DNA of 64,000 nucleotides from Dermacentor variabilis (Eukaryota; Arthropoda; Arachnida; Ixodida; Ixodidae). Below the pieces are notes generated by a model that was given only the letters and a program-made list of their open reading frames with translations, was not told where the DNA came from and ran no database searches. The translations under genes and the position numbers were made by a program. The stretch covers positions 31,332,115-31,396,114 of the forward strand of contig NC_134573.1 of NCBI RefSeq assembly GCF_050947875.1, read 5' to 3'. Below are positions 1 through 9,791 of the stretch, in pieces. The stretch's first letter is position 1, and the number at the start of each line of letters is the position of its first letter.

Positions 1-235
1 CACCGCAGACACAGCACCACGTCGCAAAGTGCGTCTCACCGCTGTCAGCCAGTTCTCAGGATTGGGGGCTCAATCCCACCGTTCGCAACCCGTTGTCAAG
101 ATTGGAATCGGGCATGAATTAGAAGGTAGCTGGCCCATGCCGTCGTCCAACTTATCCACGCTGAGAACGTTGATGAAGGGAAGGACTGCTTCTCATCGAG
201 AACGAGGAACATCGGTTTATTTACAGTATTTATAT

Positions 236-330
236 CAGTCTAACATGACTGCTTGAGAAAGTACATCAGTCTAACATGACTGCTTGGGAGAGAGTGTCTC
301 AGTCCAACATGACTGCTTAAGAAAGTGTCT
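236..330. repeat. Three tandem copies of a ~32-bp repeat
   Basis: Three units begin at 236, 267 and 300, each opening with CAGTCTAACATGACTGCTT (third unit CAGTCCAACATG). Unit lengths are 31, 33 and 31 bp and the 3' halves vary. It is a short minisatellite, possibly inside an LTR or another repeat; I could not identify the host element. There are too few units, and they abut directly without unique spacers, so it is not a CRISPR array. Confidence 0.85.
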
Positions 331-440
331 CGAGCATCCGCACAACAGCCGTTTATAAACACTCGGTCCTCCCCCGATTTCAAGGTGGCGGAAACATTTG
401 TCCAGTCATCGTAAACACGCCGCCTCTCCGCGGGACGGTT

Positions 441-470
441 TACACACACACACGCACACACACACACACA
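441..470. repeat. (CA)n microsatellite
   Basis: Nearly pure CA dinucleotide run, interrupted once by a G. Confidence 0.95.
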
Positions 471-1379
471 GTTTCACGGTCCGAAACTGACATCACACGG
501 ATTTCGAAGAGCTCGGAGCGGACCCGCGCAGTTCGCCCGGGTAGCCATTGTCTTGCGTCTTGGTCGGCGCGTGGGAAGGGGCCTCCGACGACGTTCCTGC
601 GGCAACTCCCCCACCCATAGCAGATTAGGTCCGCGTTGGTGGGTTCGATAACAATAGTTGGCCTGCCGAATTCATTCAGTCACAATGGCGATTTAGTGAT
701 GCCGCGGTTAGAGGTTTGTGGCGGCGCTCTAGGAAACGTTGACGCCCGTTGTCGCAACAGGCTGGCAACACTTGCACTTCAGCTGGGCCGTCCTTAACAC
801 CGCGTCGGGAGGTGGTTCAGAGCGTGTGTATATATAACAGGCACGAGTAAGAGAGGGAAGAAGACCGTAGAATCTCGTTTGCGCCCCACGGCGTGGAATG
901 ACAACAATGCCCTCTGGAGCTCCCTGGCCGTCACCACATTAGCCGCTTGAGAGCTCTAATTATCCGTTACTCCCGTCACAAGCATTGTAGAAACTGCGGC
1001 GATTCTCTTTCTACTAACATGCGAGACCAGAGCGTGACGAAGATAGAACTGTAGAGAGTAGAAGAAGAGGAGAAGAAGGAGAGGGAGCAGAAGAGGCAGT
1101 TCTAATAGAAGAGAGGGGGAGGTGACAACGGGAGTCAATGAAACCCCGATACTATACGACAGCGGTTGCGGGGCAACAGGATAAGCTTAAGTTCTAGGTA
1201 CGGTACGGTATGTTGCTGCTATTTCTAAAAAAATAAGCGCCATTCAAATATGTCATGGTGACAAATTACGCAGGGCTAGCAGAAGCAGCTCCGCAATAAT
1301 TAAAGTGCACCTCAGGGTCCAGGAGACACTACGGTAGCAGTCGACCGTCAAATCAACACTTCTGCGCCCGCAGTGGAAG
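471..1379. other. Unassigned stretch with a purine-rich tract
   Basis: No gene or known element recognised. Positions 1051-1098 are almost entirely A and G on the plus strand (GAAGAAGAGG-like units), a low-complexity polypurine tract that yields a spurious leucine-rich reading frame on the minus strand. The first ~500 bases are GC-rich and could be part of an LTR, but no partner copy lies in the window. Confidence 0.5.
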
Positions 1380-1595
1380 CTTTGCGGTTATGACATTGCT
1401 AGAGGTCGTAGATTTGACCCGAAGCACGGCATTCGCATCTCGATGGGGGCGGAAAAGAAAACGCACGTGCACTTAGATTTTGCGACATGTTGAAGAACAC
1501 CATGGTGTCAAAATTAATCCGGAGTCCGCCAAAACAGCTTACCTCATAATCTGAGTGTGCTTTTGGCACGTATAGTGCCATAATCCAATTCAAGT
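1380..1595 (+). mobile_element. Old Ruka-like tRNA-derived SINE copy
   Basis: The order of blocks matches the young copy at 14381-14621: a decayed tRNA-like head (AGGTCGTAGATTTGACCCG is the degraded B-box region), then a TCGCATCTCGATGGGGGCG block, then a GTGCACTTAGATTT block, a CTCATAATCTGAG block and a terminal TTTTGGCACGT block followed by ATAATCCAATT. Divergence is high, so it is an old insertion. SINEs of this type are transcribed by RNA polymerase III from the head and mobilised by LINE machinery; this copy has lost a clean promoter. No TSD was found. Confidence 0.7.
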
Positions 1596-2170
1596 TTAAT
1601 ACTTCTGGCACAATGATATGTGCCATGTGAGGAAATGACAGCGCTCAACCCTCTCAAAGGTTATAAAATATGGCGCACAACAACGCCTCAAGCAAACACC
1701 TTTCCCTGTGTGTTCTGTGTGCTACAAAAACAGCAGTGGTGCACGCAAGGTAACGTTTATCATCAACTCCCCACTTTCGTGTTAGACTAAACGTTGAAGA
1801 AATTGAGCTTTAGCCGTCAAGATTGCCGCTAATTATCGTCAATCAAAGCATGGAGCACGGAAACCTTCGCTTACATCGATTCCCATAATTCGTGGGATCT
1901 GCATATTTTATTTCAAGTTTCCTCATCTTCTTGTAAAAACGTTCAAGGCGTCAAGGCATTGCGGAAACACAAGACGAAAGGAATACTGTGAAACAACACT
2001 CCGCAAACGCTAACACAGGGAAGAGAGCATATCACAGCGCTTCTTGCAAGGCTGAAAACTATAATTTCTGTTAAAAGTGCGCACACAAATACCCTTCTTG
2101 TCCTTAATCCCACTGCCCCTGTAACTGAGACACGTTGCAATAGAGTGCGGCGTAACCCACCAGTTTCCAT

Positions 2171-2188
2171 TTCTCTCTCTCTCTCTCT
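2171..2188. repeat. (TC)n microsatellite
   Basis: Nine TC units, about 100 bp upstream of the exon-like segment at 2285. Confidence 0.95.
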
Positions 2189-2284
2189 GACGGGATAAGC
2201 GCTCGCTCAGGATATAGCAGATGATGAATTGTCATATATATGCTATTTTGTTTGCTAGTACGCCCATTTCACTGCTTTTCGCAG

Positions 2285-2434
2285 GTTCAACTCGTAGCAG
2301 AGGAAGTAAAGGACGCATTTGCCGTGTGGCTCGACCTTACAACCTGGATGACTGACAGCAACAAGAAGCTGGCTGCTTTCAAGGCAAGGACGGTGTTCAA
2401 TTATCTTTTACAGGGACCCAGCTTAATTGACACA
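2285..2434 (+). CDS. Exon-like piece of an M13 (neprilysin-type) peptidase N-terminal domain
   Basis: A polypyrimidine tract ending TTTTCGCAG precedes a frame that opens VQLVAEEVKDAFAVWL, continues through WMTDSNKKLAAFKARTV and ends around GPSLIDT. The spacing of V-EE-K-AF, then W-M-D, then K--A--K matches the helical N-terminal region of M13 metallopeptidases (neprilysin/ECE family), ectoenzymes whose zinc site (HExxH) lies far downstream and is not present here. Start is set by the splice acceptor; the end is uncertain (a weak GTGACA donor at 2435). No neighbouring M13 exon was found in the window, so this is either one exon of a large-intron gene, a stranded exon of a pseudogene, or a gene fragment. 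The M13 reading is inference from the sequence pattern. Tick genomes carry many M13 genes. Confidence 0.5.
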
Positions 2435-2934
2435 GTGACACTCGCGTTCAAGTTTTGTTCAAATAATTTATGCCGAGCCAATGAGAAAAGTTAAACGACC
2501 GCAAACGTGCTCTTATTTCTTGCCTTTCTTGCAAAAGTAGCATGCGGAATCCAGCATACCGCCTATCTAAAATGGTACCTGGGCAATTTAACGCTGACAT
2601 ATCTTAACGCTAACATATAACGCTGCATAAATTTTTTTCATACTACCTTCAAGAACCACCGCAAAGTTTGTGTTGTGCCAATATTTTGGCTTCAGAGCGA
2701 ATATTAACTCAAAGATTAGCGCAGATATACCAAAGGACCAATCGCCCCCATCGTAAGGTGATTCCTGCTATTGGCATATTTAGAGGGGGCACCAGGGGGC
2801 ATGCTTTGTGTGCCATGTTTTACGCAGTTCTACTATCTACGAAACTGCCTAACGTTTACTGGAATTTGTGGACGCTTCCATTACCAAATATCACGGTACC
2901 CTTCATACCGAGAAGATCCATTCTGGCAGCCATA
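2435..2934. other. Unassigned sequence between the exon-like segment and the LINE
   Basis: No recognisable coding or repeat signature. If the M13-like exon is real, this would be intron. Confidence 0.4.
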
Positions 2935-2997
2935 AGTTTCAGTTTCAGTTTATTCCCCATTAAATAGCAATGAATATGTAAGAAACATTATGCAGAT

Positions 2998-3033
2998 GAG
3001 GGTCCCAGAGCCCCTGACTGCAACTGGACCCTC
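2998..3033 (-). other. 3'-UTR hairpin of the CR1-like LINE
   Basis: Perfect 8-bp stem (plus-strand GAGGGTCC at 2998-3005 and GGACCCTC at 3026-3033) with a 20-nt loop, about 45 bp upstream of the LINE tail. The same stem, in the same orientation relative to the tail, occurs in a second CR1-like element at 46962-47001 with a different loop. A conserved stem with a variable loop suggests an RNA structure recognised by the element's RT, as known for CR1/L2-type 3' ends. Confidence 0.75.
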
Positions 3034-3907
3034 GGTTCTAAAAAGAAGAACAAACTCTATACAAGACGTGGGTTAAAGCAACAAAATATGAAAAGTACAA
3101 GGAAAACTAATGATCGCCTGTTATACAATACATTGGTGAGAGAAAACAAACGAAAAGTGCATATATTAAACGCTTAGTTATACAGAAGAACATATTATAG
3201 GGCATGAAACTATTTACAAAATATAAAATATTTCAATGCATGTTTAGATACATTCAAAGGTGACGTTAGTTTAATTGAATGTGGTAGGTCCTACTATATT
3301 AATAATGCAGCAAACGGGGATGTCATTTTTCCATAGCTGATGTTACATCTAGGTAGTAGAATGTAGAAATTATGCGCAAACCTAGTGTGCTTGGTATTAG
3401 TGAGCATTTCTGTAGTCTACAAATTTGAAAGCAAGGTGTTTGTTAAGTCTTTTAAGAAGAGAATTCTTAAGTGATACTTAAACAAGCCAGTTACAAGTAA
3501 GCTAAAGTTAGCCTGGAGTAGCAGGAAAACGCTTGAGTAAAATGAACAGTTGGGGATTAAGGGAATATCCTGGTTCTGTATGGGTTGAGTAGACGAAAGG
3601 TGGCAGTTATCTGTGTTTCCCCAGGAAGCAATACTATAGGTGATATGACTCTGAATGAACGCAAAATATAAGGATAATAATGGGTGTTCTGAAAGGAATG
3701 GCGGTGATTTAATGACAGCTATTATGCCAAAAGCTGTTGTTTAACAAACGCAATATGATTAGTAAACTTTAATATAGGATCTAATTTTGTGCCAAGGAAC
3801 GACACACACTTCGCTTAAGGAATAAGGTGACTGTCGAGGGTTACTAGGGGAATACACGGCACCACCCTCTGCATTGTTTAGATATCATGAACTGATTTTT
3901 GAGAGGG

Positions 3908-4600
3908 TTAAAAATAAAACAATTTAACTGACCCCATTCCTCCACTTAGTTTAATGTTGAATTTAAAGAATAAGGTTGTTAAAGGCTTATCTGACATGGA
4001 AATAAAGGTATCACCAACGTTATTAGAAGGAATAAGTACATCAGGTGTGTCGTTAATGTAAATGCAAAAAAAAATAAGAACAAGGCTTCCCTCCCTGTAT
4101 TGAGCCCTGTGGTACCACTTGATTAACAACTTTCTACTCGGAATAAGCGCCCCTTACATGGGCTGTTTGTTCATGGTCATGTAAGTAATATTTTAGAAAA
4201 ATTAAAGCTGGACTGTATATATCTAAAGTTTCTCGTTTTGCAAATTAAAATGTATGATTAAGAGTGTCAAAAGCTTTAGTAAAAACTAAAAATACTGGGC
4301 CAACAAAATTCCCGCTGTCACTAGAACACCTTATGTAATCGGTTTTTGCAATAAATCTAATCTGGTAGAACTGCCAAGACGGAAACCGAGTTGGCAAGAT
4401 TTCAACAACTTAAAGTTTGTTAGGTAGCTGTTTAGAGGTTTAAGAAATAATTTATTGATAAGTCTACCACTGGCGGACAAAATAGAGATAGGGCGATAAT
4501 AAGACACCAGTGATGTATCACCTTTTTTAAAGACAGCAATTAATTTTACCTTCTTGAGCGAACTAGGAAAGGTACCTCATTTAAAAAACGGATTAATTTT
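3908..4600 (-). pseudogene. LINE reverse transcriptase core, broken
   Basis: On the minus strand the YRPISIL motif (RT block 2) appears near 4490, followed by the GFR block near 4395 and a G-PQGS-LGPLLF-type block degraded to REGSLVLIFFCIYIND near 4080. Several stops and frameshifts separate these blocks. It would have polymerised cDNA on the element's own 3' end. Confidence 0.7.
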
Positions 4601-5299
4601 GCTGCTCAGTGTTTCCACACTAGAAGGGGCAACACGTTTTCAGTGATAATAAGATACATTATCTAGACCTGGGCAAGTGTTTTTCTACTTAATATAGCAG
4701 AACAGACCTCATCGGCTGAGATGGCAAAAAGAAAGAATGTATGATTGCAACGGTTACATGGGTAAGAAGAGGCTATCGGGCTATTACTGCACACTTCCTA
4801 GAAGTAAATACTAAACCAGTTGGCCACACAAGACGATTTAGGGCAAATTTCTTGTTCATAAGTTATTTTATCAATGGTTCTACTAGCGTGCTGTGTATTC
4901 ACAAAGTCATTGGAAACTTGCCATTGTTTCTTGTGATTATTTTAACCTTGCAGAATTATTGGTTTGTTTTGGTTTTTTCAGTAGGTTGTTCAACATCGTA
5001 TTGTGAATTTATTGCATTGTGCTACACTTATATGGAACGGCTGTTTTTAGTCCTCCTGTAAAAATGATCTCTTTTACGCATGGTGATTAACAAAGCTTTT
5101 ATTATGCAAGTATTACGCGGATATTTAAACTTCTTTTTTTCATCTGACAAGCTTAGTGCTAGCGTACACAGCTTTAAAAATTATGAACAGGTTTTTCGAA
5201 TGCCTCTTCAGCATGAGATAGAGTACTAATTGATGTCCAGTTGGTACAACTTATTGAATGAACAGAGTTATCGCAGTCGAAGCAGGAAGTGAAATAACT

Positions 5300-6020
5300 A
5301 GTGTCATAGTGAAGTTTTTCTGTGGCGTAGGTAATAAAAATGGGAAGTTGATCTGTGATAGGCATGTTGATGACACCTGCACTTGGAGGTGGTGTGATAT
5401 TGCTTAAGGCGTCATCAAGAAGAGTATTAGTTCGAGAAGGCAACATCGAGTAGGAGAAGTACTTAAGGACTCAAGCACAATTCCAACAAAACAATCGCTA
5501 TATGATATTACTGAACTATTATCAGTATCTATAAAATTAATCTGAATATCGCCACCTATTAAAATCTGTTTATTTTCAGTTGAAATTTTATAAAGAATTG
5601 TGCAAAGATTATGCAAGAAATCAAGAATGGATGAAGTTGGATAGCGAGAAAGGGAACCGTTGAATAAGCCAGTGCGATTACTAGAAGGCGACACGTTAGT
5701 TTCAATCCACGCTGATTCACAGTTAGGTACGTTTAAAGACAGGTCAACCTACGTTCCTACTTGACTTTCGGTGGTACGAAAATAGCCGAACCACCATGCC
5801 GATCGGAACTGCGCGACAGTATTTGTATTTGAACGGCAGTAAACCATATAAGTTGCCATCAGAAGAGCCAAGCCAAGTTTCGGAATTGGAGAAAAATGAA
5901 AAGGCATCTCCAAGTGAATCAATAAAGGCAGTAATGCTATGTTGGTTTTTGCACTAACTTCGTACATTATTGTGTAGTAATGAGGAGTTATAATTAACGA
6001 GCAACGATTTTCATTCAACA
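5300..6020 (-). pseudogene. LINE endonuclease domain, broken
   Basis: Three frames must be combined to follow the endonuclease/exonuclease/phosphatase fold: SETWLGSS (about 5895), the IGGD block (about 5550) equivalent to the GDFN metal-site motif, and the C-terminal ITDQLPIF block (about 5350), where the usual SDH histidine motif reads TDQ. The histidine that is normally catalytic is therefore missing, in addition to the frameshifts. It belongs to the LINE at 2935-6620. Confidence 0.65.
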
Positions 6021-6689
6021 GTTCAGAGCAATGACATACAGGGATGTTGTCAGGAGCAGGTTAGGAAAATGACAAATGTCTAGATTGAAAACTACGTGAA
6101 GATGCATAGGTCTGACTCGGCACTTGTCCTGAAGTCTTGCGCGCTTTGATTCGGCCATTCTCGGTACAAAGGTAATGCAATTTCGTTTCTCTTTCGAGGG
6201 CGAGTGCTTTGCTGAATAGGCGTTTGTCGTTACTGGTCACGTGCTCATTGAAATAACGAGTTTTTCTTACTTCTAGACAGACCTATCTGATACGTACGCA
6301 AATGTGTTCTCCGTGTTTTCAGAAGGAATTCGTTTTCTTGTCATGCCAGTAAAAACGAGCGATGATGCTCGTTCCTGGTGTCTTGGTGGCGACGCGGAGA
6401 GCTGCGTCTTTGTTTGTCGGTGAAATGGGGCATTCAACCACTTCAGGAAAGGTTTTTAAGATGACAAAGCAGTCTTCGCCCTGTGTGCAGGGGATGACTT
6501 TGATTCCAATGTAATTTAGACAGCTCTATTGCTCCATGTCTGCAATCCTCCTGGCCAGCGGTTCTGGAGACCCTTGTTACATTAGGTAGCACAAGCGTTT
6601 TTTTTAGACGCGTGCCTTCGCCTGAGCTCGCGTGTTATGTGAAGCCATCCGGCAAGAATAAAGATGTTCCACATCCACCCGGGCCACGG

Positions 6690-7190
6690 CTATGAGTTGC
6701 GCTGGCCATCACGCGCAGTGCTAAATCTAGTATAGATAAATACACAAGGTTGTGGTTGGATTGATGTCCACAATATTCCACAATTGGCAGTGGAATGCAC
6801 GTCTAATTCGTAGCTTGTCGGTTCGGCTCCTACTGGCGGCAAGTTATCTTTTCGTCCCCTTTCATTTCTCCATTGCTTATCACTTCCAAATCTACACAGG
6901 AGCTTTTCGATGCTTTCCTTCGCGTCATCATTTATTGGCTTCATGTGGCTATGGCTAACGAAAGTTACTTCGTTTTTTTTTTCTTCATTTAGTTTCAAGT
7001 GCAGTAAACTTACCCCATGTTTTCCTTGGCTTCAGTGTGTGCTGGCTTTAGCAAAAATCGGTTCGCACTTTATTGAGGTTTCCCTTCTCGTTAAACTATA
7101 CACCACTATGCTTTCAGCTAATTGGTTTAGAGTACAAGTCCCTGCTGAAGACATTTTCACTTATAAGCAACGGTTAGGCTAGCACAAGAC
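6690..7190. other. Probable dispersed repeat, unclassified
   Basis: This region contains a minus-strand frame with NLPPVGAEPTSYELDV that I associate, without certainty, with common tick repeat sequence, and a T-rich stretch at 6968-6985. No transposase or RT motif is present. It lies directly upstream of the LINE at 2935-6620 and could include its 5' UTR. Confidence 0.3.
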
Positions 7191-7559
7191 TGCGACGGAA
7201 AAGTGTGTTGAAACTTGCTGTTTTTTTATGGCTTAACATAGCAGAAATGTGGATTTCACGATGAAGACTCTCGTACTGAGCACTTGGGGTGTTTCAGTCT
7301 GCACCTAATTTGAAGTATGTGAGAGTTGTTTCATTCCTTCTCTATAAAACAGTCGCCAGCGCGGCTTAGCGTCGCCACTGCGACATCGTGCTTCTCTCGT
7401 TACTTTGCTGAGCAGCGGAACACCTCTATCATACACAGCCCCGTTCGCGTTGAGCTGCGGAACGCCTACATAATTCACAGTCCGTTCATTTACTTGTAAG
7501 CAAACGTGCGAAAAGAATAAGTCGACCAATAAATATCACTAACCCCAACCACATTCCCT

Positions 7560-8260
7560 GACTTAACAATGTATATCACTCCAAGCCTCCATCTTCCGGT
7601 GAACTCCTGTCTTAATTTGTATCCGTAGAAGGCACTCTGACAAAAAAGAGGTTCAGGTTTTCGCTCCAAAGTTCCAATTGTGAAATATTTCCTCCGTTAT
7701 ACCTTCCTATCTTTCTCGTCCACGCCATGTTACGCCGATCTCTATACTCCATTGCGCTGAGCATGCTGCAAGTGTGATGGACGCAGTGGTATTGTTGGAT
7801 TGATTAATATATGGATGGATGTTGTAAGCATACCCTCTGAAAAGGGGTGGTTGTCTGCTCCCTCAAGCTCTATTTTCCTTATATTGCCGAAAGGCCTATC
7901 TTTTTTATAGGCAATAAATACGCCGTATAGAAATTTCTGGGCAATTATCGGAAAGCTCGTTTGTGTACGCCTACGATCTTTGTGGTCTCCCAGCTTATCG
8001 ACGGCCAAACCTCCAACCACCTTTTACTAATTTATGTCTCGAATATGTTTACTTTACCCCTGCTATTCTTGAATCTCAGGGCTTTAAAGACACCAGCGAA
8101 GCGTAGGTATAGAGCTGGGTAGATAATTTCGCATTACAAGAAAGCATGTTCCATCGTTTCCATCGCTTTACACCAGCAAGCACACGCTTCTGATTACTTG
8201 GTGTACCTCCACTTAAAACTATGCTTTCTCAGGGAATATCGCTCACAAAAGTAAAGAACC
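7560..8260 (-). pseudogene. Possible C-terminal remnant of a LINE ORF2
   Basis: On the minus strand, near 8190, the motif CKAMETMEHAFL-C appears. It resembles the CxxC...H...C knuckle that closes ORF2 in several LINE clades (typically CPxCGxxETxxHxxxxC), and it is followed by hydrophobic sequence such as YPALYLRFAGVFKAL. No RT block precedes it. Many stops occur. A chance match or a different repeat is possible. Confidence 0.35.
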
Positions 8261-9179
8261 ACCTTTTTAGCTGTTATAAATATGCTCTCTGTATATTCCG
8301 TTTTCACCTCTTGGGTAGTTACTCGTAGAATGTTTACGTTCCACTTCCGCCACCCAGGAGCTTGTATAAGCCTTTGTGACTTTGCGTTTCACGTTATTTG
8401 TTGCCTTGTTGAATAGGGATGTGCGAATATTCGCAACTTTCGAATAGTCAGTATTCGTAGATGCGAATATTTTTTTACTTTTCAAATACTTCCAAACGGT
8501 GACTACGCCCAATTAAACATAAAATTTTAGCAAAAGTACGGTAAGTTTTCACCTCCGCGGACATAGTATACATATACAATATGACGAATTGCTTAGTAGA
8601 ATGGGGGAGGAATGCATATTCTGTACACTCTAAGAAAAAAAGAAAGTAAAAAGTGAGTCACGGCAACTTGACTCTCTTTTTTCTTCCGAAGATCCACTTT
8701 TACGCGAGTAGAGTCAGAAAACAAGAGTCAACATTTGCGCATGGGTCGTTTGACTCTCAATAGCATGCGAAGAGTCGTCGTGGAAGATTGCCATTCCTCT
8801 GATATTCGAGATGAGTCTGGCGAGAGAAAGATTTTAATGCAGGAGAAGAAATACCAGATAAACTCTTCTGTTTTAGGCAGGCCCTCGGGTTCCTGTCCTG
8901 GTTGTAATGCGGTGTATCATTCTTTCATCCTTGTCATGTTCTGCAATTACTTCGAACTCTATATATAGATTTTCCTTGACCATGTTCGTTGATACCTCAT
9001 ACACTTAAGCGATAGCTGGTTTTCTATGCTAAGGAAGACCTGGATTTGTCGCACTGGATTCTGACCATAAGTACATCTAAAAAAAAGTATTGGCTACTAA
9101 AGAGAGCATAGCAACGAGATAACAAGTTCAGTAGGCGCACTCAACAGTGTCGATTGTAAGTGTGATTCCGTGACTTAAT
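8261..9179. other. Unassigned stretch with short repeat-like motifs
   Basis: Two motif clusters stand out. At 8413-8480, GTGCGAATATTCGCAA and further ATTCG steps resemble the termini of hAT-type miniature elements. At 8630-8780, GACTC and GAGTC pentamers recur several times, starting with CACTCTAAGAAAAAAAGAAA at 8629, which is nearly the reverse complement of a sequence around 21409-21432. Either could be a terminal part of a DNA transposon; neither has a matched second end nearby. Confidence 0.35.
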
Positions 9180-9413
9180 ATTAAATTTTGACGATTTAAG
9201 TTCCAAAATCAAGGTCTTATGAGGCGCACGGTAATGGAAAGCTGCGGATTTATTTTCCGCAGCTCGGTTTATTTAGCGTGTACGGAATGCACGGTATACG
9301 CGCGTTTTCGCATTCTGACCCCGTTGGAATGTGACTGCCGTGGTTGTGGTTGGACCCGTCACCTCGACCTCAGCAGCGCAACACCAAAGCCACTGGGCTA
9401 CCGCAGTGCGTAG
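9180..9413 (-). mobile_element. Old Ruka-like tRNA-derived SINE copy, minus strand
   Basis: Read on the minus strand it follows the block order of the SINE at 14381-14621: a head from 9413 (CCCAGTGGCTTTGGTGTTGC, then GCTGCTGAGGTCGAGGTGAC), a GCGAAAACGCGCGTATACC block, and a tail block ending near CATAAGACCTTGATTTTGG. It is strongly diverged, so the insertion is old. The 9240-9262 part can fold into GCTGCGG/CCGCAGC, probably by chance mutation. No TSD seen. Confidence 0.65.
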
Positions 9414-9779
9414 CGTTCCGCCACCAGAAACAAATATTAGCGTACGCAACACTGCTTTGGAACCCCCTAAAAATATAAAAACAAAAATAGAGCAGTTTCA
9501 CCCCAATGCTGCATGAACCACTGCACGAACTATTGCACGAACCAAGGTTCGTTGTTTCATCGGCTGAATAAACTGCAGTAAACATTCGCTTACTCCCTAA
9601 ATTAGCAAGCACTGGGTCACGCGCGCACGTGCAAACATCAACAGATCTCACTCAATGACGGCGAACACTCGCTGTCACAGCGTTGGCGTGATGAAGGGCG
9701 CGAACAGAGCGGACCGAACGCTTCAGCTGCCGCTTCCTTCAAAGCGTCTCCGAAAATTTGTGCAATCTGAGCGAACCCT

Positions 9780-9791
9780 CCCCCCCCCCCC
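9780..9791. repeat. Poly-C run
   Basis: Twelve consecutive C residues; assembly length here may be unreliable. Confidence 0.9.

Larger units (their letters stand above)
2935..6620 (-). mobile_element. Decayed CR1-like non-LTR retrotransposon (LINE), minus strand
   Basis: Read on the minus strand, the blocks appear in LINE order. Around 6600-6100 is an ORF1 tail with motifs such as LYRENGRIKARKT and IKVIPCTQGEDCFVIL. From about 6020 to 5300 is an apurinic-type endonuclease: INxFIDSLGDAFSF, SETWLGSSDGNLYG, IGGDIQINFID, then ITDQLPIFI. From about 4600 to 3900 is reverse transcriptase: YYRPISILSA, LGFRLGSSTR, then IYINDTPDVLIP. The 3' end carries a hairpin (2998-3033) and a TGAAAC-repeat tail with an AATAAA-type signal at 2935-2955. 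A LINE of this kind copies its RNA into nicked target DNA using endonuclease plus RT. Every domain is broken by stops and frameshifts, and the catalytic FADD block is not recognisable, so it is dead. It is nearly full length, unlike the other CR1-like pieces here. The clade (CR1 or L2/jockey-like) is not certain. Confidence 0.8.

Noticed and set aside
236..330. CRISPR array
   Set aside because: Three directly adjacent, variable units without spacers, in eukaryotic DNA.
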